Positions 37,153-46,552 are shown, counted from the first letter of the stretch. The stretch is DNA of 64,000 nucleotides from Coxiellaceae bacterium (GCA_030680235.1 JAUXWQ010000012.1:1-64000), one strand, 5' to 3'. The notes: generated by a model from the sequence alone, not told the origin. Numbers and translations are program-made.

Positions 37153-37227
37153 ACCCCCAAAAGCCACGCTTAAGTTGGGGTATTACTGGGGGCATTTCGA
37201 TACCCCCAAAAGGAGATACCCCCAAAA
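37152..37227. repeat. TACCCCCAAAA iterons before the integrase
   Basis: TACCCCCAAAA occurs at 37152, 37201 and 37217, with inverted relatives TTGGGGTATT (37175) and CTGGGGGCA (37187). At the far end of the element TGGGGGTATT (46457) and AAGGGGTATC (46469) repeat the word. Two-sided occurrence fits integrase arm-type or excisionase binding sites. The last copy overlaps the integrase start codon, so binding would also repress translation or transcription of int. Confidence 0.65.
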
Positions 37228-38450
37228 TGGCATTAACCGATACCAAAGTACGCACTGCCAAGGCTCACGAGAAAGCTTATAAGCTGACGGACGAAAAAGG
37301 CCTGTATTTGTTCATCAAACCAAATGGCTCGAAATCATGGCGCTTCAAGTACCGCGTTGCTGGGAAAGAAAAGCTACTGTCGATTGGTCTCTACCCTGAT
37401 GTTAGCTTAGAGGACGCACGAGACGTACGTGATGCCGCAAGAAAGAACCTCTCCAAAGACATTGACCCAGCTGCACTCAAGCAATCAAACAAGCGCTCCA
37501 AAAAAGAGGCGACGGAAAATAGCTTCGAAATGGTTGCTCGCGAATGGCATGTGAAGTTCTCATTAAAATGGACACCAAAGCATGGCGAGCGCATTTTGAT
37601 TCGCCTTGAAAAAGATATCTTCCCTTACGTTGGTCAAAAACCCATCTCTGAAATCACCACCCCCGAATTATTAAGCGCAGTGCGCCGCATTGAAAGTCGT
37701 GGCGCCATTGAAACCGCACACCGTGCTTTGCAAAATTGCGGACAAATTTTTCGATATGCCATTGCCTCTGGGAAAGCGGAACGTGATGTCTCTGCTGATT
37801 TACGGGGCGCATTAACACCTGTTAAACAAAAACATTTTGCGTCGATTACTGATCCTGTCGCTATTGCTGGATTACTGCGTGCAATTGATGGCTACAAAGG
37901 TCACTTCGCTACAAGATGCGCCCTACAATTGGCACCCCTACTCTTTGTTCGCCCTGGTGAGTTACGTAATGCAGAATGGTCAGAAATAAGCTTCATGAAT
38001 GCTGAATGGCGCATTCCTGCAGAGAAAATGAAAATGCGTGTGCAGCATATTGTTCCACTAAGCACACAAGCAATTTCAATCTTACAAGAAATGCATGCGC
38101 TCACAGGCAACGGACAATATATCTTCCCCAGTGTTCGCAGTATCAAACGACCCATGTCAGATAACACACTAATTGCCGCCCTACGCCGACTTGGCTACAC
38201 CAAAGAGGAAATTACCCCTCATGGGTTCCGTTCGATGGCTAGCACGCTTTTAAATGAGCAAGGCTGGAATCCTGACGCTATTGAGCGACAGCTCTCACAT
38301 GGCGAAAAAGACACCGTTCGTGCGGCTTACAACTTCGCCCAATATCTTCCCGACAGAAAGAAGATGATGCAGGCGTGGGCAGAATATTTAGATAAATTAG
38401 CCTCTCAAAATCTCACACACGAAATTATACAGACACGAACTACATTATGA
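37227..38450 (+). CDS. int: Tyrosine recombinase/integrase, P4-like
   Basis: Site-specific recombinase of the element. N-terminal DUF4102 arm-binding domain (MALTDTKVRTAKAHEKAYKL), a SAM-like core-binding domain (about 95-180), and the catalytic domain with Arg in LLFVRPGELRNAEW (about 238), HGFRSMASTLL (about 333) and the nucleophile Tyr in YNFAQYLPDRKKMM (about 376). 407 residues. Start at the ATG with AGGAG upstream; the longer frame would translate the iterons. The ssrA 3' end is a common target of this family. Confidence 0.95.
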   Translation: MALTDTKVRTAKAHEKAYKLTDEKGLYLFIKPNGSKSWRFKYRVAGKEKLLSIGLYPDVSLEDARDVRDAARKNLSKDIDPAALKQSNKRSKKEATENSFEMVAREWHVKFSLKWTPKHGERILIRLEKDIFPYVGQKPISEITTPELLSAVRRIESRGAIETAHRALQNCGQIFRYAIASGKAERDVSADLRGALTPVKQKHFASITDPVAIAGLLRAIDGYKGHFATRCALQLAPLLFVRPGELRNAEWSEISFMNAEWRIPAEKMKMRVQHIVPLSTQAISILQEMHALTGNGQYIFPSVRSIKRPMSDNTLIAALRRLGYTKEEITPHGFRSMASTLLNEQGWNPDAIERQLSHGEKDTVRAAYNFAQYLPDRKKMMQAWAEYLDKLASQNLTHEIIQTRTTL

Positions 38451-39103
38451 AAATACAAAATAGGCAAACAAAATTAAACTATCAAATATACCTAGCAAAA
38501 GAAAAATGGACAGCTCTTGAAGCAGCTTGCTATCTGTTCCAAACAACCCCTAATGACAACGAAACTATAACTTACGATGGATATGGAAACCTTGAAATTC
38601 AAAATCTAGAAATTCAAGAAGCGCTAGATGCTATCAATAGTTGGGATCTAAGTTATCAGACTCACCCATTTACTTACGTTGAAATCGCAATAAAAAAATG
38701 TCTCTTGGAGGAAATACCAGAGAAACTGTTATCAGGTATAAAAAAAATTACCGATAATTATTCACCTGAAGAATTACTTCAGTTCATTAACAAACACCCA
38801 TCACTAACAGTACAACTAAATTTAAATAAGACAATAACAGAAAATAACAATATATCTCCCGAAACCGAAAACCCACTAAGCAAAACCGAACGAAAAAAAA
38901 TGTACGCAATACTCCTGGCAATGGCTGTAGAAAAATATGAGTATGATCCAACTTTACCAAAAAATAAGGCAACGGGAACAAATAATCACAGTATTAGGGC
39001 ATCGACCGAATCGATTGGACACAGCATTGATGATCAAACCATAAAAAATTATCTTGAAAAAGCTGTTGAGCTATTAAACTACAAACCGATCAAGAAAAAA
39101 TAA
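38447..39103 (+). CDS. Island-associated protein of unknown function
   Basis: 218 residues, start overlapping the int stop (ATGA). The C-terminal part (KTERKKMYAILLAMAVEKYEYD and SIDDQTIKNYLEKAVELL, about 145-212) resembles a domain often seen in proteins next to integrases in genomic islands. The N-terminal part begins with a WTALEAACYLF segment and is otherwise polar and AT-rich in codon use. Function not known; possibly regulation of excision. Confidence 0.7.
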   Translation: MKIQNRQTKLNYQIYLAKEKWTALEAACYLFQTTPNDNETITYDGYGNLEIQNLEIQEALDAINSWDLSYQTHPFTYVEIAIKKCLLEEIPEKLLSGIKKITDNYSPEELLQFINKHPSLTVQLNLNKTITENNNISPETENPLSKTERKKMYAILLAMAVEKYEYDPTLPKNKATGTNNHSIRASTESIGHSIDDQTIKNYLEKAVELLNYKPIKKK

Positions 39104-39249
39104 CACCGAAAGCTAATGTTACAAAAAAGCGAAAACTTCTCGGTTATTTAAAATTTTTTATCGGTTAACTTTTTGTCAAATTCGGCCAATACAAACTTCA
39201 TCTCCAGTAACATTTCTTTACGTCTAATAGCACATAAAGAGATATCAAT

Positions 39250-39453
39250 ATGCACCAAACCATCTTACGACTTCCAACGGTTAAAAATCGCACTGGATTA
39301 TCGCGTTCATCAATCTATTTAAAGATCTCCGAAGGCGAATTCCCTCGCCAAATAAAAATTGGCACCCGCCAATCTGGTTGGATTGAAAGTGAAATCGATG
39401 AGTGGATCGAACAACGAATTAACGAAAGCAGAAACAACAAAGGGGGCAATTAA
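39250..39453 (+). CDS. AlpA-family excisionase/regulator
   Basis: 67 residues with the AlpA/MerR-like winged helix: ILRLPTVKNRTGLSRSSIYLKISEGEFPRQIKIG, then SGWIESEIDEWIEQRI. In P4-like elements and PICIs AlpA activates integrase or early genes. It starts the replication module; its stop codon overlaps the next ATG by one base. The 146 bases before it hold no other gene and likely its promoter. Confidence 0.9.
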   Translation: MHQTILRLPTVKNRTGLSRSSIYLKISEGEFPRQIKIGTRQSGWIESEIDEWIEQRINESRNNKGGN

Positions 39454-39821
39454 TGAATCTCAATGCAAATAAAGACCCCCGGTTCGTTGGCACGATGAGG
39501 GCTCTTAACAATAACAGAAGTTCAAATTTTACCACAAAACAACATGGACGAGAATTTGATCGAACATTACTTCCTGCGCCTCCATCATATTATTGCAAAC
39601 AATTTCCTGACATGAAAATTAAATCTGGATCAGTAAAAGTCCGCTGCTGTTTTCATCAGCCTGACAAAAACCCAAGCTTACTAATTTCTATGATTGATGG
39701 ACATTTCAAGTGCCTATCTTGTGGCACAAAAGGACGTGATGTAATTGCATTTCATATGCAACGTTATGGCATCACCTTCCCACAAGCAGTAACCTATTTT
39801 GGAGCATGGAACTATGAATAA
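39453..39821 (+). CDS. CHC2-type zinc-finger (primase-like) protein
   Basis: 122 residues. Zinc-ribbon of bacterial primases: RCCFHQPDKNPSLLIS (Cys and His, about 68-83) and HFKCLSCGTKGRDVIAFHMQ (CxxC, about 88-107). It lacks the Toprim domain, which is found in the following gene, so the two together make a split primase. An ATGAATAA overlap couples their translation. Confidence 0.85.
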   Translation: MNLNANKDPRFVGTMRALNNNRSSNFTTKQHGREFDRTLLPAPPSYYCKQFPDMKIKSGSVKVRCCFHQPDKNPSLLISMIDGHFKCLSCGTKGRDVIAFHMQRYGITFPQAVTYFGAWNYE

Positions 39822-41601
39822 AAACGAATTGAAAATTGTTGCAAAAATGCTTGTTGAGAAATACGCAACATCTGAATTAAAAGAAGGATTTGAACTGACT
39901 GGCTTGCACGACTATGACGATGCATTAGGAAATTTACTTTATATCCGTCTACGTCTTAAACACCCTGACGGTAGAAAATGGATTCGTCCTTTTTATTTTA
40001 ATAACGAAACACAAACGTGGACTATGGGCGAACCAAAATTTGAAAATGGCAAGCCGCTTTACCATCTTTCAGCACTATCACAAAATCACGATACCGAGAT
40101 ATGGATTACGGAGGGTGAGCAAAAGGTTGAAGCTTTGGAGCAATTGGGGTTTATCGCAACAACTTCTGGCTCTTGTACAAGTGCATCAACCTCAAACTGG
40201 GGAATGCTGCGCGGACTTAGCGTTGTTATAATCCCTGATTTTGATGATGCAGGCACTAAATATGCACAAGAAGTAACAAAAATTTTACATCAATTAAACT
40301 GCAAAATTCGCATTGTGGCCGTTGATAAATTAAACCTGCCTGATGGAGGTGATATTATCAATTATCTCGCAACAAACCCAAATATAACCAGCTCACACAT
40401 TAAAGAATTACCTACAATCAGTCCACTAAATATAGCAAACGAAAATACGCACACACAAAATTCAATTATTATTTCACGCTGTGCCGCAGACATCAAAATA
40501 AAGCCCATTGATTGGTTATGGAAAAATCGTTTTGCAAAAGGAAAGTTATCGATGATTGCCGGTGAGCCTGGATTAGGAAAATCACAAGTATTAGCAAGCA
40601 TGACAGCATTCATCACGACAGGTGCCATATGGCCTGATGGTGAAAAATGCGAGAAAGGAAATGCAATCATTCTGTCTGCTGAAGATGATGCAGCTGATAC
40701 GATTGTTCCTCGATTAATGGCTGCTGGAGCAGATCTTAGTTGCGTTCGAATCATTGATAATGTTAAAAAAGCTGTTAGTGTCCACAATGAAGGATTAAGT
40801 CAATTTAGCTTAGATTGCGATTTAAAAGCACTCGAAAACCTGATAGTTGAAACTGGAAATATACAGGCGATTTTTATCGATCCAATAGCATCTTATTTGG
40901 GTACTCGAATTGATGACCATAAAAATGCCGCAGTACGATCAATATTAACGCCACTATCTAAACTTGCTGAAAAATATGGCATTGCAATTATATGTGTTAC
41001 ACATTTAAATAAATGCGAATCTCAAAAAGCAATTAACCGCATGATTGGCAGTATAGGTTTTGTTGCAGCTGCTCGTGCTGCATTTGCAGTAATTCGTGAC
41101 AAAGATGATAAGGACAAAAGATTGTTTATCCCAATCAAAAATAATATTGGCAATGATCAAACCGGGATTGCGTTTCATATTGAATCCTATGATTTAGAAA
41201 ACAATATCAAAACCTCACGCATAAAATGGTCAAATGAAGTAATTAATGAGGTTGCTGACGAATTGCTATGCGCAAAACCAGATCGCGAAGGAAAAAGCGC
41301 ACTTGATGAAGCAAAAGAATTTCTATATGAGGCAGTAAAAGATGGCAAAAGGCTGGCAACAGATATATTTGCCCAGGCTGAAAACGAACACATGTCGGAA
41401 AAAACTTTAACAAGAGCGAAGCGTGATTTAGGGATTAAGAGTGAACGCGAAGGTTTTGGAAGTGGCAGCAAAGTATTCTGGAGGCTACCAGACTCACGCG
41501 AGAACCCAACCATAGATGGTCAAAATATTCATACATCGCCACCTAATTTGATGACCATGTATGACACTAATGACCATATATGCAACGAAACATTAGCCTA
41601 A
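39814..41601 (+). CDS. Replication protein: Toprim plus RecA-like (AAA_25) helicase
   Basis: 595 residues. A Toprim-like domain (WITEGEQKVEALEQLG at about 92 and VIIPDFDDAG at about 148) followed by a RepA-type ATPase: Walker A IAGEPGLGKSQ (about 247-257), AIILSAEDDAADT, Walker B AIFIDPIASYLG (about 350), and a C-terminal winged-helix-like region. This is the RepA/primase-helicase arrangement common in satellites and prophages. I start at the ATG preceded by GGAG inside the upstream gene. Confidence 0.88.
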   Translation: MNKNELKIVAKMLVEKYATSELKEGFELTGLHDYDDALGNLLYIRLRLKHPDGRKWIRPFYFNNETQTWTMGEPKFENGKPLYHLSALSQNHDTEIWITEGEQKVEALEQLGFIATTSGSCTSASTSNWGMLRGLSVVIIPDFDDAGTKYAQEVTKILHQLNCKIRIVAVDKLNLPDGGDIINYLATNPNITSSHIKELPTISPLNIANENTHTQNSIIISRCAADIKIKPIDWLWKNRFAKGKLSMIAGEPGLGKSQVLASMTAFITTGAIWPDGEKCEKGNAIILSAEDDAADTIVPRLMAAGADLSCVRIIDNVKKAVSVHNEGLSQFSLDCDLKALENLIVETGNIQAIFIDPIASYLGTRIDDHKNAAVRSILTPLSKLAEKYGIAIICVTHLNKCESQKAINRMIGSIGFVAAARAAFAVIRDKDDKDKRLFIPIKNNIGNDQTGIAFHIESYDLENNIKTSRIKWSNEVINEVADELLCAKPDREGKSALDEAKEFLYEAVKDGKRLATDIFAQAENEHMSEKTLTRAKRDLGIKSEREGFGSGSKVFWRLPDSRENPTIDGQNIHTSPPNLMTMYDTNDHICNETLA

Positions 41602-41623
41602 CCTGCAAGAAAAGGATCCTAGC

Positions 41624-42088
41624 ATGACAAACACAACTGAAAACAAAACAGGCAGACCATCAATTTACAGCGCCGAACTGGCTCGGGAGATTTGCGATAA
41701 AATTGCCTCGAACAGCAAAGGAATAAAAAGGCTATGCGCTGAAAATCCTCATTGGCCAAACAAAGACACAATTTTTTCATGGCTAAAAAACAACTCTGAT
41801 TTTTCCGACCAATACGCGCGAGCAAAACGATGCCAGGTTGAGGCCCTTGTTGATGATATTCTGGAAATTGCTGATGATGCGTCACAAGATAACACCCTCA
41901 ATAATCAAGGCGACGCCGTATGCAACAACGAACACATTGCACGTTCACGACTACGTATTGATACACGCAAATGGATGGCAGCAAAGCTTGTGCCAAAGGT
42001 TTACGGTACACACCCAATTGACATCGAGCCATTTCTCACGCTGTCAGAGCAATTGATAAAATTCACATCAAAAAAAGAGGCTACATGA
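41624..42088 (+). CDS. Terminase small subunit-like protein
   Basis: 154 residues. N-terminal helix-turn-helix: GRPSIYSAELAREICDKIA and RLCAENPHWPNKDTIFSWL (about 10-60), then DQYARAKRCQVEALVDDILEIADDA and ARSRLRIDTRKWMAAKLVPKVYG. This matches the small DNA-recognition subunit of phage packaging terminases. No large subunit, portal or capsid gene is present, so on its own it could redirect a helper phage's packaging, as in PICIs. Confidence 0.85.
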   Translation: MTNTTENKTGRPSIYSAELAREICDKIASNSKGIKRLCAENPHWPNKDTIFSWLKNNSDFSDQYARAKRCQVEALVDDILEIADDASQDNTLNNQGDAVCNNEHIARSRLRIDTRKWMAAKLVPKVYGTHPIDIEPFLTLSEQLIKFTSKKEAT

Positions 42089-42114
42089 GATCATCTCTTT
42101 TTATTTTCAAGTGT

Positions 42115-42699
42115 TCAATTTTGAATGTCATAGGCGGTTTGCAAGAAATTTATATATTTACAATTTACCTGTAGTGGGAGGTCGTCATTTTTTGGGCTCA
42201 TATTGCTGTAATAATCACTTGTGACATCGTACACATGAGAGCACAAATCCCCTGCTTTATTTGTGAAAATCATTTTCTCTGTATAACTCCATGAATCAGA
42301 GTCTTTTATTGTAGTATCTTTGGTGAGATAGCCAGCCTCGATTGTTCCGCATGTACCATGTGGTTTGGCATCATTCCATGCCCAGTTTCCTGTTTTCTCG
42401 TTGTACTGAAACTGCTGCGTGTAGGTTGTGCTAACGATGGTGCATGCTTGTTTTGCAATATCTAACCAATCCGGCAAAAAATTATGGGTAGGTGAGTCGT
42501 GAAACACTCCAACCTCGGTAATCTTACATTCAATTGTTCCACCTGAAATTTCATGGCAGTCAATACGCATGCTATTGTGATTTTTTGCATCTATAAAAAT
42601 CTGGTGTCGAGGGTATTTAATACCAGCAGCTGTGACTGCCTCAAATCCGAAAGTGATTGCATTATACATTAGCAAGAAAACACATATTATCAGCTTCAT
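42115..42699 (-). CDS. Exported protein of unknown function
   Basis: 194 residues. N-terminal signal peptide (MKLIICVFLLMYNAITFGFEA), then a soluble domain with about six cysteines (DCHEI, IECKI, QACTI, HGTCG, DLCSH, VNCKY), likely disulphide-bonded in the periplasm or outside. No family recognised. It is convergent with the terminase-like gene and codes on the opposite strand to the replication module, as cargo often does. Confidence 0.6.
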   Translation of the reverse strand: MKLIICVFLLMYNAITFGFEAVTAAGIKYPRHQIFIDAKNHNSMRIDCHEISGGTIECKITEVGVFHDSPTHNFLPDWLDIAKQACTIVSTTYTQQFQYNEKTGNWAWNDAKPHGTCGTIEAGYLTKDTTIKDSDSWSYTEKMIFTNKAGDLCSHVYDVTSDYYSNMSPKNDDLPLQVNCKYINFLQTAYDIQN

Positions 42700-42867
42700 T
42701 GAATCACCTTTTATTGTTTGAATCGCAAAAATCTAAATTTACTTTCAAAATTTATGCCCAATGAAATTATTGTTTGTTTGCGTTAAGCAATGAGTTGCGA
42801 TGATGTAAAAGCTATCTCTAGACTATTTATCGACATAACGGAATATCTGGCATAAGAAATACCACTC

Positions 42868-43827
42868 TCATTTTAAGGAGCCATCTATTTCTGATAGTCC
42901 CCGCAGAGAATCAGAATTCTTTTCTGCAATGACATGATTAAGTTGAGACTCTTGTTTTGAAAGGTTTTGTATTTGATTAAACAAAGTATCAAAATTATTT
43001 TGTGCATCGATGCTTCTAAACTGGTAGCTATTATTTTCAAAAATAACTTTGCCATAGTTTTTTTCAAATAGGTTTGCTAAAGCTATGTAAGCATTTACTT
43101 CTTGTGTTTGAACATTTGTTAGATCGGAGAGCATTTCTTCTGAGCGTTGAGACGATAAAAGATATGCCTTCCAAAATGCTGTAGTTGCCCCATTTTTTTC
43201 TTTTAGCCTAATCTGAAGATTTCTTAACAAAGTTAATTTATAATTTGAAATAATGACGTTCTTTTCCTTTAAGAACTCTTTGTAGTTATTAAATATTAAG
43301 CGAATATTTTTTACACCATCTAATGATAGAAATGATTTAGGTGTTACTACTGATTCTATGTTTTTTGAAAATAGATATTCTTGATCTCCAATCCATTTTA
43401 CTTGAGAGCTATATTCATTTGTAACGTTTTGCATTACAAGTACGACTTCTTTACCAATACTTTTATCTTCATTTCTAGCGTATATAGTGTGCATACAAGC
43501 ATATATTTCAATAATAATAAAAACTGATACCAATCCTATTTTAGAGAAAATAAATCGAAAGGGAATCTTTTGGCGTAGCCTGCTTGGAATAGCAAAGCTG
43601 ATAAGTAAAATAAAAAGAAAATTTCCAGTATGTTCACCTAGCATTATGGCGTAACTATTTGCATACTCAGCAAAAAGACTTTGAGGCAGGATAAATAATG
43701 TAAGTGCGATGAGCAGAAGAACCATGAAGTATAAATTTTTTATATTGAGAATAGTCAAAAAGGTTTTTTCATTAATGTATCCAGATATTTTTAGCAACAG
43801 TCTATTCTTCAATGTTGGTTTCAACAT
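42868..43827 (-). CDS. Membrane-anchored protein of unknown function
   Basis: 319 residues. Three hydrophobic segments in the first 115 residues (about 30-50, 63-82 and 95-115), then about 200 residues of mostly helical, polar sequence (LFNNYKEFLKEKN, LFNQIQNLSKQESQLNHVIAEK) with possible coiled coil, ending in LKGSLK-like polar residues. No catalytic motif is visible. Codon use is strongly AT-rich. Unknown; a membrane-linked cargo or defence protein is conceivable. Confidence 0.55.
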   Translation of the reverse strand: MLKPTLKNRLLLKISGYINEKTFLTILNIKNLYFMVLLLIALTLFILPQSLFAEYANSYAIMLGEHTGNFLFILLISFAIPSRLRQKIPFRFIFSKIGLVSVFIIIEIYACMHTIYARNEDKSIGKEVVLVMQNVTNEYSSQVKWIGDQEYLFSKNIESVVTPKSFLSLDGVKNIRLIFNNYKEFLKEKNVIISNYKLTLLRNLQIRLKEKNGATTAFWKAYLLSSQRSEEMLSDLTNVQTQEVNAYIALANLFEKNYGKVIFENNSYQFRSIDAQNNFDTLFNQIQNLSKQESQLNHVIAEKNSDSLRGLSEIDGSLK

Positions 43828-43986
43828 GTTATTTTCTCAGGTATTTTTATTGGTTTTTAATTAAAACTAAAGCAGGCTAAGAAAACTTCTATTTATCGCT
43901 CAACATTGTATATACTGCTTCAAAAGCGCGCCCTGCTAATTGTGTTAATAGAAAGATTTATTTTCTAACTTCATGTGCTTAACGTA

Positions 43987-44169
43987 TTATTTTAAAATCA
44001 ATAAATTGTGATGATACGAAAGCCCGGTTCTTTTAGATTCGCCTGGGTTCATACTTCTGTGTGGCGCGATATAAGTTCCATTTCTGTTAACACACCCTCT
44101 TACTATGTGTGACGCTAATGTAGCGGTAGAAATTAAAAGCATAGCGCTTAAAAATAATAATTTTTTCAT
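43987..44169 (-). CDS. Small exported peptide, VRG-x-N-GTYIAPH type
   Basis: 60 residues with a clear signal peptide (MKKLLFLSAMLLISTATLAS). The mature part HIVRGCVNRNGTYIAPHRSMNP matches the start of a widespread family of small exported proteins (VRGYVRKDGTYVAPHYRT). The family's usual continuation (DNYSTKGNVNP) is missing, and the end SKRTGLSYHHNLLILK looks unrelated, so the gene may be frameshifted or truncated. Confidence 0.55.
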   Translation of the reverse strand: MKKLLFLSAMLLISTATLASHIVRGCVNRNGTYIAPHRSMNPGESKRTGLSYHHNLLILK

Positions 44170-44348
44170 GTGAAGCCTTGTTTAATAAATTTAGCTCCTT
44201 GCATCTCCTGTTTGTCCGTTAGAAAACAAAATCAGCACCACACGGGGTTGGTAACTTTGTTTCGCGGAGATTTATAACACATATCTTTTTAAAAAAATAG
44301 CATCTCTTGGGCGTGGCTCTAATAAGTGTTTTGCGATGTACTTTTGGT

Positions 44349-44612
44349 ATGGAAAAAAGACACCCCAATCTCGTCAAAATAGGCAAAAGAATACGTGCGT
44401 TACGAAAAGCACAGGGGTACTCTCAGGAAGATTTTGCCGCTGTTGCCAACCTTGGTCGCAGCTATGCTGGTCGTGTTGAGCGTGGCGAACAAAACATTTC
44501 GATGCAGAGCCTTATTCAAATTGCGCTTACACTTAATGTCGAGCTCAACGAATTTTTTCCATTGTTGAAAGAACTGAAGCCACCCTACAGAAAAAGACTT
44601 ACTCAGCATTGA
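44349..44612 (+). CDS. XRE-family transcriptional regulator
   Basis: 87 residues. Helix-turn-helix pattern IGKRIRALRKAQGYSQEDFAAVANLGRSYAGRVERGEQNISMQSL (about 9-55), like the N-terminal domain of lambda-type repressors and restriction-modification controller proteins. I start at MEKRHPNLV; the frame is open 42 bases further up but without family residues. No methyltransferase is adjacent. Confidence 0.85.
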   Translation: MEKRHPNLVKIGKRIRALRKAQGYSQEDFAAVANLGRSYAGRVERGEQNISMQSLIQIALTLNVELNEFFPLLKELKPPYRKRLTQH

Positions 44613-44820
44613 GCAACAACACGACCATCATTGTCACAATAAACACTGTGGCATCTTATCTTGTAATGCATTAATATCGCGGCTCATTGGCTTATGAATC
44701 AAAACAACAGCGTCAGAAACGGATGTGATGCCTCATCATTGATTGAAAAATAAAATACGTCCATATTTTACTTAGACTTACCGATTGAGTGAATTCCATT
44801 TGGAAATACAAGCTAATTTT

Positions 44821-45459
44821 ATGAGAAATAAACCAAAAAAAATAAAAATGTGTGCCATATGCGGCCTAACTGATGTCTCTGGATCAAAGGACCACCTCCC
44901 TCCAAGAAAAATATTTTCCGATCCACTACCTAAAAATTTGATTACAGTTCCAACTTGCATGGAATGTAATAACCAGGGCTCAAAATATGATGAAACTTTT
45001 AAAACATTTCTTGCATTTATACTCGGGCTTTCTCCCGTAACAGAATCGCTTTATAAAAGTGCTATTTCCACGGCGAGTAAAAAGTTTTCTAGATATATAT
45101 CACAGAATATGAAACAAGCCGTTTTAAAGACATCTGGAGGAATTATTTACGAAAAAGGATATGTCCTTCCGTTAGATGAAAAAATTTCCAATGGATTTCA
45201 AGCAGTAATTCAAAGAACTACTGCTGGCCTATATTTCAAACACTTTCGTGAACACATTGGAAAGGAGAAAAAATTTGAAATTAGATTTCATTATGTTCTT
45301 CACAAGGAAATGATAGAAACTCTTAATTTTGGATACAACAGGATTGGCAATCAATTTTCTTATTTATATTCAAAAACCTGCCCTACTGAAAATTTTCTTT
45401 CATTATGGCTGTTTGAATTCTATGAGCGCTTTTGGGTTTCATGCGCTGTAACAGAATAA
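44821..45459 (+). CDS. HNH-endonuclease-like protein
   Basis: About 212 residues. N-terminal metal-binding pattern CAICGLTDVSGSKDHLPPRKIF and VPTCMECNNQGSKYDE: two CxxC pairs with a DH in between, the layout of HNH nucleases (DH as the HN half). The remainder (about 60-212) is not recognised, with aromatic-rich C-terminus. Start at the ATG giving MRNKPKKIK; a TTG 36 bases upstream is an alternative. Possible defence function in the element's cargo. Confidence 0.65.
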   Translation: MRNKPKKIKMCAICGLTDVSGSKDHLPPRKIFSDPLPKNLITVPTCMECNNQGSKYDETFKTFLAFILGLSPVTESLYKSAISTASKKFSRYISQNMKQAVLKTSGGIIYEKGYVLPLDEKISNGFQAVIQRTTAGLYFKHFREHIGKEKKFEIRFHYVLHKEMIETLNFGYNRIGNQFSYLYSKTCPTENFLSLWLFEFYERFWVSCAVTE

Positions 45460-45622
45460 AACAAACTTTAAATAATTTAAAATAATTACTAAAAAAATCA
45501 AAAATTGTACTCTTATGATAACGACATAAAAATGCCCTTTCTTCAAAAAACGTCCAAAACCTCATTCAGTCCTTAAAATATGTGCTATCATTTGATGGCA
45601 CACATTATATTTGGGGTGACCA

Positions 45623-45946
45623 ATGGATACCTTTTCAGTACGGGACTTGCGTGAACGTACAGGTGAGCTAATACACGATGCCGAAGCAGGTAAATTGTCG
45701 CTTATTACAAAACACGGGCGACCTGTTTTTCTCGCGATCCCCTTTACCGATGATTTAATCGAGCTTGGCCTGCGTCCGGCGCTTGCTGTGCATCTATACA
45801 AAGAAGGTGTGCTTACCTTAGCCAAAGCAGCAAAGCTGTCAGGTGAATCACTCGAAGGCTTTATCGCAGCGCTAAGTAAACTAGGGATCTCCATTGTTCA
45901 TTACACAATAAAAGACGTGAATGAGGAGCTCAAGGATTTTGAATAA
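45623..45946 (+). CDS. Antitoxin: Phd-type N-terminus with UPF0175 C-terminus
   Basis: 107 residues. The N-terminal half (MDTFSVRDLRERTGELIHDAEAGKL-like, then LITKHGRPVFLAIP) is a Phd/YefM DNA-binding domain. The C-terminal half (ALAVHLYKEGVLTLAKAAKLSGESLEGFIAALSKLGI) is a UPF0175 helix-turn-helix. A GGGGTG site precedes the ATG. Its stop overlaps the toxin start, typical of an autoregulated toxin-antitoxin operon. Confidence 0.85.
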   Translation: MDTFSVRDLRERTGELIHDAEAGKLSLITKHGRPVFLAIPFTDDLIELGLRPALAVHLYKEGVLTLAKAAKLSGESLEGFIAALSKLGISIVHYTIKDVNEELKDFE

Positions 45947-46436
45947 AGTAATTATCGCTGATGCAAGCCCACTCATTGCATTTGGCAGCATCGACAAACT
46001 CTCTATCTTATTTAAATTATTTGGAAAAGTAGTTATTCCAGAAGTGGTTGCCGCTGAATGCTTGGCAGATAAAAAACGTCCGGGGGCTGTTGCCATTGGC
46101 AAAGCTATTCATGATGAGAAAATTCAAATAGTCCATGCTTCAACAGAAACGAATGAAACTAATGATGTGCTCACAACATTAGACGATGGTGAAGCTGCCG
46201 CAATTGCGCTTGCTCATTCATTAAATTTACCCTTAATCATCGATGAAAAACGAGGTCGTGACGTTGCAAAAAAATTAGGCATCAAAATTATTGGCACAAT
46301 CGGTGTTTTGTTGTTGGCAAAAGAAAAGAAAGTCATTAAAGCCATCAAACCCATTTTATTACTTTTAAAAAATGGACATTATTTTTTATCAGATGCATTA
46401 ATAAAAGATGCTTTGAAGAGCGCCAAAGAAAAATAA
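45939..46436 (+). CDS. Toxin of the DUF3368 PIN-like family
   Basis: About 165 residues. PIN-like nuclease acids are visible: VIIADASPLIAFGSI (first Asp), the middle Glu in VVAAECLAD, DDGEAAAIALAHSLNLPLIIDEKRGRDVAKKLGI (Asp/Glu cluster). I use the TTG at 45939 (MNKVIIADASPL), with GAGGAG 10 bases upstream; an ATG at 45921 adds six residues. Partner of the preceding antitoxin; probably an RNase. It stabilises the island, lying 115 bases inside attR. Confidence 0.82.
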   Translation: MNKVIIADASPLIAFGSIDKLSILFKLFGKVVIPEVVAAECLADKKRPGAVAIGKAIHDEKIQIVHASTETNETNDVLTTLDDGEAAAIALAHSLNLPLIIDEKRGRDVAKKLGIKIIGTIGVLLLAKEKKVIKAIKPILLLLKNGHYFLSDALIKDALKSAKEK

Positions 46437-46552
46437 TTTTTTATAACAGCATCAGCTGGGGGTATTTTAAGGGGTATCGTCAAAAATCGAATTCAATAAC
46501 TCTATTTAAAACAATAGATTAAGACGTAAATTCAATTGACGCCGTCCAAAAC

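Noticed and set aside
37025-37261. 78-residue minus-strand frame over the tmRNA end and attL
   Set aside because: Its sequence is antisense to ssrA and the integrase start, of the kind often mis-annotated behind tmRNA or tRNA genes.
40362-40787. 141-residue minus-strand frame in the replication gene
   Set aside because: Antisense shadow of the RecA-like domain, which has intact Walker motifs on the plus strand.
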